Source: CBDCYS01 sp965226185 (lineage in GTDB: Bacteria > Acidobacteriota > Terriglobia > Bryobacterales > UBA6623). Taken from it: a stretch of 64,000 bases of DNA. A program made the position numbers and the translations under genes. The first letter of the stretch is position 1, and each line of letters starts with the position of its first letter. Where the stretch lies: assembly GCA_965226185.1 (NCBI GenBank), contig CBDDCT010000004.1, positions 1-64,000 on the forward strand. Reading direction: 5' to 3'. Below, piece by piece: positions 37,204 through 44,864 of this stretch. Below the pieces are notes generated by a model, which saw only the letters and a list, made by a program, of their open reading frames with translations, ran no database searches and was not told where the DNA came from.

Positions 37204-38475
37204 TTATTCGGGCGTTTTCCAAGAGCTGACGCCTTCCGAGAGCAGCCCCTTGAGACAACTCTCGATTGAATCACACTCACCCCTCGAATGTTTGAGCCGG
37301 GGCGCCTCCCCTCGCCGGTTGTACATCCCGAAGCCCCAGGCGGCGTCTCCGTTGCGGGCGGCGTCGAAAACCTGCCACAGCACAATGTAGGGGCATCCCC
37401 AGTCGATTGCGGCTTGCAGAGCGCTTTGCAGCCGCGGCAGAATGCCGCCCGTCGGGAGGTGCTCGAAGCGGTCGCGGGCATAACCCACCTCGCCGACCAT
37501 GACGAAGCGGTCACCGAATGCTCTCCGGCCGGCGGGCGAGACCGAATTTCGCGCTTTGCTTCGAATGAGGTTCAGATCGCGCGCGAGCCTCGATCGTGTT
37601 TCGGCGGGGCCGGCGTCGGGCTGCCGTGTTTCGAAAGGCGAGTTCGTTGACTCGTAGGCTGAGTAGGAAAGCAGGTCAAAGGAAACGTTCGGCACGACGT
37701 CGTTCAGCGCGTTCCAGCCGGAGCGTTTCTGGGTTGGCTCCGGGAGCGGCGCCTTGCCGAAACCGCGGCTTTGCTTGACGGCGCGCAGGTTGACCAGGGA
37801 GATCTCGAAGGCGTGAAAGATACGCAGCCGCGCGGACGAGTGCGCTTCCCGGGCGTCGCGGACCGCTTCGAAGCGCGTCTGAGTCCAGCGGCGAATGTTT
37901 TCGACCGCCATTTCAGGCGACCCGGTGTAGTTCATGATATCGAGCATCTTCTCGTCGGCTTCGGAGTTCGCGATGATCACGGTCTTGTCGAGCGCGCCGA
38001 ATTCCTGGTAGAGGTAGCGGCACAGCTCACTTGTTTGAGTGAACTCCCATTCCCGCTCGCGATCGCCCCAGGGCCGCTGAAGATTCAGGTCGTCGGGGCC
38101 GCCGCCGTAGTCGTGAATCGGATAGACGGTCAGGATCACCGTGTCGAGATTGGGGTCTTCGAGGATTTCGCGATAGCGGGGAATCCGCAGAATCTTCGCC
38201 GGCGTGAGCGGTCCGCTGATCCCGTCCCGGCTGAAGCGGCGAGGTGAATAAGGGGGATGGATGTAATCGAACCGCGCCCCGACATAGAGCCGAAACACTC
38301 GGGCTCCGGTCGCGGCGCTGCGATGGCGCGCCTCTGTCAGCAGGTCGCCCTCGGCGTTGGCGGGCAACACGCCGGCCCACTGGTAGAAGCCGATCCGCTG
38401 GGGCAAACCCGGCTGCGAAATCGCCGCCGTCACGACGAGGAAAAATGCCGTGGCCAGTCTGCCCGCCGGGGCCAT
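37204..38475 (-). CDS. Secreted glycoside-hydrolase-like TIM-barrel protein
   Basis: A 423-residue protein with signal peptide (AGRLATAFFLVVTAAIS). The first strand reads RIGFYQWAGVLP, then ARVFRLYVGARFDY, VILTVYPIHDYGGGPDDLN, TVIIANSEADEKMLDI, RLRIFHAFEISLVNLRA, VSFDLLSYSAYES, FVMVGEVGYAR and YIVLWQVFDA. These evenly spaced strand-helix units suggest a (beta/alpha)8 barrel, with Glu in NSEADE and VGEVGYA in positions of an acid/base and nucleophile. No GH family can be named. The gene is last of three overlapping genes on this strand (its TAATG start overlaps the upstream stop). Confidence 0.6.
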   Translation of the reverse strand: MAPAGRLATAFFLVVTAAISQPGLPQRIGFYQWAGVLPANAEGDLLTEARHRSAATGARVFRLYVGARFDYIHPPYSPRRFSRDGISGPLTPAKILRIPRYREILEDPNLDTVILTVYPIHDYGGGPDDLNLQRPWGDREREWEFTQTSELCRYLYQEFGALDKTVIIANSEADEKMLDIMNYTGSPEMAVENIRRWTQTRFEAVRDAREAHSSARLRIFHAFEISLVNLRAVKQSRGFGKAPLPEPTQKRSGWNALNDVVPNVSFDLLSYSAYESTNSPFETRQPDAGPAETRSRLARDLNLIRSKARNSVSPAGRRAFGDRFVMVGEVGYARDRFEHLPTGGILPRLQSALQAAIDWGCPYIVLWQVFDAARNGDAAWGFGMYNRRGEAPRLKHSRGECDSIESCLKGLLSEGVSSWKTPE

Positions 38476-40046
38476 TAGTTGATCACCTCGGCGCGGTAGG
38501 GATAGCTTCGGCGGCCGCCGGATTCGACCACTATCTCGACCGGCCCGGGATCTAGCTGCCGCGGCAACTGAAAATTGATCTGAGTGGCGCCGGCGTAAGT
38601 GGGAGTTGTTCTCGCTTCCCCAATGAACACCGTGGTCTGGCCGGGAATGAAGTACCTTCCAAAGATCGATAGCAGGGCTCCGCTCTTGAAAGGAGGAGGC
38701 GTGTAGTCGAAAGCATCGACAACGCCGTCGGTCGAGATGATGGGAAAATCGCCCCTGACGAACGGCCCCTGTTCCCGCGGCGACGGCAACAGCCGTTCGA
38801 GCCAGCCGGGATTGTATTCCAGCGTGATTCGGGCCGGTCCCGTTTCGTTTGGGTCCAGCAGGATGAAGCCCGCTGGGTCTGACTGAACTTCAATCGGCCT
38901 GATTCCGCCAGTCGAATCTTGAACAGCGGCTTTCCAGCCTGGCCGCGCCGGCACGCGGACGAGGATAGCGTCGGACGGTCCCAGATCCGCGTGGATCTCG
39001 GCCGATACCGAATCCCGCCAGACCACACCGGCGGCTTCCGGCCGTCCGGACCAATTCAGGTACGCTTCGAGTCCTTCACGGTCCAGCGGACCGCGAATTG
39101 GTTTCAGGTCTTGCCGCCGGTCTCGGGACACCAGCACGGCTTGGGCGGGGTTATACGCGGGGATTCGGTAAACGCACCATTCGCCCTGTTGATGAACGCA
39201 TTCGAGAGCGGAGTGGAATTTTTCCCAATCCATGCTGATCAAGTACTCGGCGGCGTGCGCTCGCAGCCACATCAGGGAGTCCCGCGTGCTGCCGGGCGAC
39301 AGAATGATGCGGTCAATCGCTTCGCGATGCGGCCGCATGAGCAGTTGAGCGGAAACCGGCCCGTAGACACGCGGCTTGTCAGAGTTCGCCCGGACCCAGT
39401 CCAAAGCCGCTTCGGGCATCGCCGACGGCTGGTAGACGAGAGAAGGATAGATAAGGAAATTCCACAACGACACAACAAAGAACGCTGCCGTACAAGCGAG
39501 CTTGACGAGATGGTTGCTCCAGAGCTGTTGTCGGCGGCTCAGCGCCAGCAAAACCGCCAACTCCAATAGCGCCAGTGCATCCAAGGCGCCGAATGAGCCG
39601 GGCAGCGTCGCCAGCAAGAAAGCCAAGCAAAGAACCATCCCTGCCGCCCGCCGCGGACGGAACTTGCGCCGCGGGTCGTCCGCCATAAGCAGGAAAACCA
39701 GAGCAAGTGTCCAGAACAGCAGCCGCGGGCCATCGGGCTGGCCAATTACCGAGGACAACCGGGAAGGAGCGGCGCCATAGGTCAGCGCCGCCCACAGTGC
39801 GGCCGCCGGCTCCGAGCGAAAGCGCCGCACGATCCAATAGACCGACAGCATCCCGGCAACATAGACGAGCGCTACTACGACCGGGTAAGCCCAGTCGGCG
39901 CTCAATCCCGTCAAGGCCGCGGCCAGTGCCACGAGAGCCGGCATCAAGGGAGAGCTCACGGAGAAGGGAATCAGAGCCCCAAACCGCCGGATATGCTCGG
40001 CGGCTTCTATCGTCACTTGAGCCGTGCTGTCGGGGCCGTAGATCAT
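38475..40046 (-). CDS. Polytopic membrane protein with Solibacter-type C-terminal beta-sandwich
   Basis: The first 200 residues hold six or so helices (PLMPALVALAAALTGL, YPVVVALVYVAGMLSVYWIV, LFWTLALVFLLMAD, AAGMVLCLAFLLATLP), as in a GT-C-like or PMT-type membrane enzyme. A periplasmic part follows, and the end GALLSIFGRYFIPGQTTVFI, then TPTYAGATQINFQLPRQL and VEIVVESGGRRSYPY match the TIGR03437-like domain abundant in Solibacter. The N-terminus begins inside a soluble stretch (MIYGPDSTAQVTIEAAEHI), so the start may be further upstream or the gene may have lost its first helix. It sits between a methyltransferase and a glycosidase-like gene, all within 10 bp, and probably works on a cell-surface glycan. 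Confidence 0.68.
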   Translation of the reverse strand: MIYGPDSTAQVTIEAAEHIRRFGALIPFSVSSPLMPALVALAAALTGLSADWAYPVVVALVYVAGMLSVYWIVRRFRSEPAAALWAALTYGAAPSRLSSVIGQPDGPRLLFWTLALVFLLMADDPRRKFRPRRAAGMVLCLAFLLATLPGSFGALDALALLELAVLLALSRRQQLWSNHLVKLACTAAFFVVSLWNFLIYPSLVYQPSAMPEAALDWVRANSDKPRVYGPVSAQLLMRPHREAIDRIILSPGSTRDSLMWLRAHAAEYLISMDWEKFHSALECVHQQGEWCVYRIPAYNPAQAVLVSRDRRQDLKPIRGPLDREGLEAYLNWSGRPEAAGVVWRDSVSAEIHADLGPSDAILVRVPARPGWKAAVQDSTGGIRPIEVQSDPAGFILLDPNETGPARITLEYNPGWLERLLPSPREQGPFVRGDFPIISTDGVVDAFDYTPPPFKSGALLSIFGRYFIPGQTTVFIGEARTTPTYAGATQINFQLPRQLDPGPVEIVVESGGRRSYPYRAEVIN

Positions 40047-40054
40047 TCCGAGAT

Positions 40055-41494
40055 TCAGTCCGCGGACGCCGAGATTTGAATGGGCACGGGAGGAAAAGTT
40101 CGGCTGCCGATCCGGATATTCAAGTGGTGGCCGCCGGTCTCGACGTGTTCCGGCACGGCCAGATTTAACTCGTAGCGCCGAGCCAGCGGATCGACCGCAA
40201 AGACGCCGACTTTCCCTAAGGGGCAGCCGTCAAGATCAGCACTGACAAGTTGCAGGAGTTCTTCGGTTGAACCGGCGTCGAGCTCCTCGATGTTGACTTT
40301 GATTGCGCGGCTGGCCACGTTTCGCTGGGAAAGCAGATTCACGCCGTCACTGACACTGAGGATTCTTGGCGCCAGCGGCCCCGGGCCGATGACCCGCATC
40401 GGCGCCTGGTTCGATGTAACCCTGCCTCCGAGCCGAAGGCTTACCGGCACAACGCCCGAGCGCACTCCCGGGGGCAGGTAGAAATTTACCTGCACCGGTC
40501 CATTCCAGACATGCCTGCCGATGAAGCACGGGGACGTCATCGTGCCGTCCACATCGATGACAAGGGAGTTGAGGTCGGCCCGGTCGTCCAACCCGATCAC
40601 CCACAGCGAAGCGCTGGCGAACGGCCCCGAATGAGGAACCACCGCGTCGGCGTTCATGGTATTGGTTACTTGCACGATCCGGGCGGCGGTGACGGACGGC
40701 TTGGGCGCGGACGCGGAGCCTGTTCCGCGTTTTCGCGCGGTCATCCACAAATACTGCGTGTGAAAACCGTCCATGGCGAGCAGTTGAAGATTGTGCCCGG
40801 CGGCGAACTGGGCGACTTCCTCCGGCCGAAAGCTTACGCCTCGCCAGGTGTTAGCTGATGCGTTGGCGGATGTGTTGGCGGATGTCCGGCTGCGGGGCGT
40901 TCGCACGGTTTGCGGAACAGCGCCGCGAAGAGACCAACCGTTGCGGGGTGGGAGGGCGTTCTCGTCCTCGCCGTCCGGCAAGCCGCTCAACTGGCATTTG
41001 AGAAGGCCGCCCTTTTTCAACACGCGGCTAGCTTCGCGGAGATAGCTCCACACCACATTTTTGTCGGGGATGTGCTGGAAAACGGCGTAGGAGTAGCAGA
41101 AGTCAACCGACTCGCCGGCGAAGCCGGAAAGATCGGCTCCGGTATTCTGCCGGACTGCGGCGTTGCTGGCGGCGGCCAAATTCTCGCGTGCTAGTTTGAC
41201 CATTTCGCCCGAGACATCGACACCCGCGATTCGACCGAAAATTTCACTCAGCGGCAGCATCAAGCGCCCCGGGCCGCAGCCGATTTCCAGCGCGCTGAGC
41301 TGGGCGAAGTCGGTGCCGGGGGGGAACCGGCGGAACTCGTCCTTGAGAGCGTGGAGCACCTCAGCGGCTGAGGCGAAAAACTCCTCGCGGCTCTGCTTGC
41401 GGCGGCCGAAGGCGACATAGTACTGAGCGTCTTCTCGGGCGCGGCGGTCCCAGTCCTCACGCATCGAGTGGCCGGGTTGTTGTTCGCGTCCCAC
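40055..41494 (-). CDS. SAM methyltransferase fused to two IPT/beta-sandwich domains
   Basis: The first 260 residues are a class I methyltransferase: LSALEIGCGPGRLMLPLSEI (SAM loop), IAGVDVSGEMVKLAREN and FAGESVDFCYSYAVFQHIPD. The remaining 220 residues hold two Ig-like units, IIQVTNTMN/SLWVIGLDD and PRILSVSDGVNLLSQRNVAS, separated by APMRVIGPGPLAPR, like the extracellular IPT folds of this phylum. No signal peptide is seen, so the sandwich part is presumably cytosolic or membrane-bound by a partner. A 12-bp tandem repeat codes for TSANTSANASANT at the junction. Start: GTG 41494 or ATG 41464. Confidence 0.7.
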   Translation of the reverse strand: MGREQQPGHSMREDWDRRAREDAQYYVAFGRRKQSREEFFASAAEVLHALKDEFRRFPPGTDFAQLSALEIGCGPGRLMLPLSEIFGRIAGVDVSGEMVKLARENLAAASNAAVRQNTGADLSGFAGESVDFCYSYAVFQHIPDKNVVWSYLREASRVLKKGGLLKCQLSGLPDGEDENALPPRNGWSLRGAVPQTVRTPRSRTSANTSANASANTWRGVSFRPEEVAQFAAGHNLQLLAMDGFHTQYLWMTARKRGTGSASAPKPSVTAARIVQVTNTMNADAVVPHSGPFASASLWVIGLDDRADLNSLVIDVDGTMTSPCFIGRHVWNGPVQVNFYLPPGVRSGVVPVSLRLGGRVTSNQAPMRVIGPGPLAPRILSVSDGVNLLSQRNVASRAIKVNIEELDAGSTEELLQLVSADLDGCPLGKVGVFAVDPLARRYELNLAVPEHVETGGHHLNIRIGSRTFPPVPIQISASAD

Positions 41495-41588
41495 GGAAGA
41501 TTCAGCGTATCGTAGTGTCGGGCCCTGGTGAAAGGCCGCGGGGCTAAATTCGTCCGGTCAGCCTGATTTGCAGTACCCGAAACGGATT

Positions 41589-41615
41589 CAGAGCCCCGAC
41601 CGCAAGGGAGGGGTC
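41589..41615 (+). repeat. Dispersed short repeat R1, copy a
   Basis: CAGAGCCCCGACCGCAAGGG then AGGGGTC. It belongs to the five-copy family with consensus CAGAGCCCCGAACGCAAGTG (other copies at 49111, 56137, 56942 and 60903). Confidence 0.8.
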
Positions 41616-41763
41616 AGCCGCTGTTCGTGGAAACTGATGCTGAAGACGAAATTTCTTTCGTTGCGCCTCATCTGCAGCAGTCGACTGCTCAAGCCCGCAC
41701 CGAAATGATGCGTCACTGGCCCGGCCGCGAAGAGAAGAGGATGTCCGATAGTTCGTGGAAAGT

Positions 41764-41831
41764 AGCGACTCTCCAGTCCGAGCCGTTAGGCTCGGAGTGA
41801 TGTTTTTCATTTTCGAAAAAGGAGAGTCGCT
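41764..41831 (+). promoter_or_regulatory. Ribosome-site-masking inverted repeat and hairpin in the IS256 leader
   Basis: AGCGACTCTCC (41764-41774) is a perfect 11-bp complement of GGAGAGTCGCT (41821-41831), which holds the ribosome site and ends just before the transposase ATG. A second perfect hairpin, TCCGAGCC-GTTA-GGCTCGGA, lies between at 41777-41796. Transcripts entering from outside would fold the ribosome site away. Confidence 0.75.
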
Positions 41832-43121
41832 ATGAAGAAACGATACCAGATTGACCGCGAACAAGCCGTTCGCCAATTCCACAAGCAAGCCGAAGAATCC
41901 GGGCAGGAACTGCAACTGCACCTGCCGCTCAAAGAAGTCGCCGCCGCCCTGCAGCAAAGCGTCGGCGAGCTGATGCGCCAAGCAGGCCTGGAGCTGATGC
42001 AGCTCATCATGGACAACGAAGTGCGCCAGCTCGCTGGCGAGCACTACCAGCGGCGCCAAGCCGAGCAGCCCTACCGCTGGGGCCGCGAGCAAGGCTTCCT
42101 CGTCGTCGATGGACAGAAGGTCCCCATTCAGCGGCCGCGGCTGCGCAGCGACGACGGCCACGAACAATCCCTGGGCAGCTATGCGTTGTTCCGCCGCTCC
42201 GAGCCGCTCGACGACGCCGTTTGGGACAAGCTCATGCTCGGGCTCTCGACACGGAATTACTCGAAAGCCGTGCGGGAGTTTGCCGCCGCCTATGGCATCG
42301 AAAAGTCAGCGGTGAGTGAGCATTTCGTGCGCACCAGCCGAGAGAAACTGCGCGAACTTTTAGAGCGCCCTCTCGATAAACTCAAACTCTGCGTCATCTA
42401 CATCGACGGCATTGAGTTCAAGGGCCAGCACCTGGTGGCGGCGCTGGGAGTGGCCATGGACGGGTCGAAAACGGTTCTGGGGCTGCGGCAGGGAGCGAGC
42501 GAGAACACCACGGTGGCGGGCGAATTGCTGGAGGATTTGGCCGGGCGTGGCGTCGATTTCTCGGCGCCGATGCTGTATGTGCTCGACGGCGCGAAGGCGC
42601 TGACGAAGGCGGTCCGTAAGCACGCGGGCAAGACGGCGCCGATCCAGCGCTGTCAAATGCACAAGCGCCGCAACGTGACCGGCCATTTGCCGGAGCCATA
42701 CCGCGAATCGGTGGACCGCAAGATGGCGAACGCTTATGCGATGTCAAGCTGCGCGGACGCCAAGGCGGCCTTGGAGAAGCTGCATCGCGAGTTGCTGGAG
42801 TTGAATCCGTCGGCGGCGCGTTCGCTCGAAGAGGGGAGAGAGGAAACGCTGACGGTGCACCGGCTCGGACTCGACGATCTGCTGCGTTGTACGCTGGCGA
42901 CGACGAACCCGATCGAGTCGGCCTTCTCGGTGGTGGACCGCGTCTGCGGCCGGGTGAAGCGCTGGCGGGGAGGCGATCAGCGCGAGCGTTGGGTGGGCGC
43001 GGGTCTGTGGCTGGCCGAGAAAAGCTTCCGGCGGGTCAAAGGCTACCGGCACTTGCCGAAATTACTCGACCAGCTCGGCAGACTGTCGCCGCCGCCTCCG
43101 GCCCAGGCCCAAGCGGCGTAA
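41832..43121 (+). CDS. IS256-family transposase
   Basis: A 429-residue DDE transposase. Catalytic residues D192 (VIYIDGIEFKGQHLVAALG), D252 (MLYVLDGAKALTKA) and E362 (TLATTNPIESAFSVVDRV) fit the family, as does the HKRRNV segment. The frame is intact, so the element is probably able to move. ATG 41832 has GGAGAG six bases upstream. Confidence 0.95.
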   Translation: MKKRYQIDREQAVRQFHKQAEESGQELQLHLPLKEVAAALQQSVGELMRQAGLELMQLIMDNEVRQLAGEHYQRRQAEQPYRWGREQGFLVVDGQKVPIQRPRLRSDDGHEQSLGSYALFRRSEPLDDAVWDKLMLGLSTRNYSKAVREFAAAYGIEKSAVSEHFVRTSREKLRELLERPLDKLKLCVIYIDGIEFKGQHLVAALGVAMDGSKTVLGLRQGASENTTVAGELLEDLAGRGVDFSAPMLYVLDGAKALTKAVRKHAGKTAPIQRCQMHKRRNVTGHLPEPYRESVDRKMANAYAMSSCADAKAALEKLHRELLELNPSAARSLEEGREETLTVHRLGLDDLLRCTLATTNPIESAFSVVDRVCGRVKRWRGGDQRERWVGAGLWLAEKSFRRVKGYRHLPKLLDQLGRLSPPPPAQAQAA

Positions 43122-43300
43122 ACTACAAGTTCTGGAGAGCCGCGCGTTTCAACGGAATTCTGGACATCCTCCGAAGAGAAGCCGGGCTGGGGTCAAGTTG
43201 TATGCGACCTCTTAAGCGCCAGCTTGATCGGACAGGGAAGCCGATGATATCGTAAATTGCGGCCTTTGAGGATCAAGTTTTTCGGGGACGGCGAAGAGAG

Positions 43301-43329
43301 TTGGCACTGAGCCCGATCCGTGCTATGCT
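43301..43329 (+). promoter_or_regulatory. Sigma-70-like promoter of hicBA locus 1
   Basis: TTGGCA (43301-43306), 17-bp spacer, TATGCT (43324-43329). The hicB start is 84 bp downstream. ACGATCGT (near 43363-43370) is a small palindrome that could be an operator, since HicB proteins repress their own locus. Confidence 0.6.
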
Positions 43330-43412
43330 GACCACACTAACTGATTTATTGATAACACCTTACGATCGTGTCCAAACTCCAGTATGTTCCTCGCAATTGA
43401 AGGAGGACACCC

Positions 43413-43676
43413 ATGAAAACCTTCCTCTTTAAGATCGTCCTGGAAAGGGACGAGGACTTCGACGGCAAGCCCGCCGGCTGGCATGTCTATTGTCCAGTTC
43501 TTGAAAGTAAGGGAGCCTCGACTTGGGGAGAGACCAGGGAAGAGGCGCTGGTGAATATCCGCGAAGTGCTCCAAATGATGGTCGAGGAAATGAACGAAGA
43601 CGGGGAGCCAATCCCAACAGATCCGGATGGCAACATCCAGATCTTTGAGGATTCCCACATCGCGCTAACCCTGTGA
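43413..43676 (+). CDS. hicB: HicB-type antitoxin, locus 1
   Basis: An 87-residue protein with the partial-RNase-H fold of HicB: FLFKIVLERDEDFDGKPAGW, HVYCPVLESKGASTWGET then REEALVNIREVLQMMVEEM. It neutralises the HicA RNase and represses transcription. It lacks an added HTH domain. ATG 43413 follows AAGGAGGACACCC. The toxin gene starts 3 bp after the stop, an antitoxin-first order. Confidence 0.85.
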   Translation: MKTFLFKIVLERDEDFDGKPAGWHVYCPVLESKGASTWGETREEALVNIREVLQMMVEEMNEDGEPIPTDPDGNIQIFEDSHIALTL

Positions 43677-43679
43677 GGC

Positions 43680-43934
43680 ATGGCTATTGACTATGCCAAA
43701 CTGCGCAGTCTAACTGCTCATAAGATCATCTCAGCGCTTCTCGCTGACGGCTTTGTATTCGTCCGGCAAAATGGTTCGCATCGACGGTATAAACATCCGA
43801 CAGACGGCCGTCGGGTGACAGTACCTATTCACCCAGGCATGAAGACATTCAAAATCAAAACCCTTAAATCCATGATCGAAACGCAAGCTCACTGGAACGA
43901 GGCTGACCTGCGACGACTCAAGCTTTTGAAGTAG
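43680..43934 (+). CDS. hicA: HicA-type mRNA interferase toxin, locus 1
   Basis: An 84-residue dsRBD-like toxin that cleaves mRNA. The conserved core is FVRQNGSHRRYKHPTDGRRV, with the catalytic His in GSHRRY, then TVPIHPGMKTFKIKTLKSMI. The length is at the upper end for HicA. It follows hicB by 3 bp and needs no ribosome site of its own for coupling. Confidence 0.87.
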   Translation: MAIDYAKLRSLTAHKIISALLADGFVFVRQNGSHRRYKHPTDGRRVTVPIHPGMKTFKIKTLKSMIETQAHWNEADLRRLKLLK

Positions 43935-44015
43935 CCATGGCGAAGCAGTCCTCAGAGCCTCTCTGAGCGATTTCCGAGGCCCGGCCAATGGTTTGCCGCC
44001 TGGGGATTCGGTCGT

Positions 44016-44096
44016 CCCGGCCGCGAAGAGAAGCCCGGCTGGGGTCAAGTTGCATGCGCCCTCTGCAGCGCCAGCTTGATCGGACAGGGAAGCCGA
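44016..44096 (+). repeat. 81-bp repeat R3, intact copy
   Basis: Begins CCCGGCCGCGAAGAGAAGCC and ends CGGACAGGGAAGCCGA. It lies between hicA and the ORF6N gene. The other copy (41720/43172-43244) lies before hicB and was hit by an IS256 element, so the TA locus is bracketed by direct repeats. Confidence 0.8.
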
Positions 44097-44197
44097 CGCA
44101 GTCTTTCAAAAGACCAGACATCCAGAAGTCGAAACATCTTCCATTGATCAATGGAGCAGTTTTGATATGTTTTAACCAATTAAATCCAATTATTTCG

Positions 44198-44755
44198 ATG
44201 ACAAAGAAGAGGTTACCAAATACAGTTGATCTCATCCCAGTTGAGCGGATTGAACGCCAGATCTACTTGGTGCGCGGCCTGAAGGTCATGCTCGATTCCG
44301 ACTTGGCCGAGTTGTACGGTGTGCCCACCGGCCGACTCAATGAGCAGGTGAAGCGCAACATAAAGCGTTTTCCCAAAGACTTTATGCTGCAGCTCACCCA
44401 GGACGAGTACGACGCTTTAAGATCGCAAATTGCGATCTTAAAGACAGGCGGCCGGGGTCGGCACCGTAAATATCTACCGCGGGTCTTCACCGAGCAGGGC
44501 GTTGCCATGCTCTCCAGTGTCTTGCAAAGCGAGCGGGCCGTCCAGATGAACATCCTAATCGTTCGAGCTTTCGTTAAACTCCGCGAAATGCTAGCCACCC
44601 ACAAAGACCTAGCTGAGCGCATGGAGAAGATCGAGGCCGCGCAGGAGAGGCACACTTCGGTGATAGAGCTCTTGGCCGAGGAGATCGATAGAATGAAGGG
44701 GCTTCCAGCGGAGGCCGAGAAAACACGGATTGGCTTCTCAGCCGGCCGGAAATAA
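44198..44755 (+). CDS. ORF6N-domain (KilA-N-like) DNA-binding protein
   Basis: A 185-residue protein. The N-terminal ORF6N domain has VERIERQIYLVRGLKVMLDS, DLAELYGVPTGRLNEQVKRN, FPKDFMLQLTQDEYDALRSQ and the phage-associated block PRVFTEQGVAMLSSVLQS. The C-terminal half (FVKLREMLATHKDLAERMEK onwards) is a coiled coil. Such genes come from phages or integrated elements and are often found in accessory islands. ATG 44198 gives a complete domain; the long upstream frame is not needed. Confidence 0.85.
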   Translation: MTKKRLPNTVDLIPVERIERQIYLVRGLKVMLDSDLAELYGVPTGRLNEQVKRNIKRFPKDFMLQLTQDEYDALRSQIAILKTGGRGRHRKYLPRVFTEQGVAMLSSVLQSERAVQMNILIVRAFVKLREMLATHKDLAERMEKIEAAQERHTSVIELLAEEIDRMKGLPAEAEKTRIGFSAGRK

Positions 44756-44864
44756 GGGGTACCGAGCAGATACGATCTTTTGAGGTCGATCCTTTGTGCG
44801 AAGGAGATCGAACACCATGCTGCCTGGAGGAGGCACTAGCGAGGAGCGCGGTCGCTGGCCGACA

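Larger units (their letters stand above)
41737..43171 (+). mobile_element. IS256-family element with 9-bp target duplication
   Basis: Ends start GAGGATGTCC and show imperfect inverted repeats of about 25 bp (roughly 19 matches). CGAAGAGAA is repeated at 41728-41736 and 43172-43180, so the element is 1,435 bp with a 9-bp duplication, as usual for IS256. It interrupts a copy of repeat R3. Confidence 0.93.
41720..43244 (+). repeat. 81-bp repeat R3, copy split by an IS256 element
   Basis: CCCGGCCGCGAAGAGAA at 41720-41736 and GCCGGGCTGGGGTCAAGTTG onward to 43244 together reproduce the 81-bp copy at 44016-44096 once the IS and one 9-bp duplication are removed. The function is unknown; no reading frame is shared. 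Confidence 0.8.

Noticed and set aside
38919..39569. Plus-strand 216-codon frame inside the membrane protein gene
   Set aside because: It is a shadow of the minus-strand gene, with no ribosome site and no recognisable motif.
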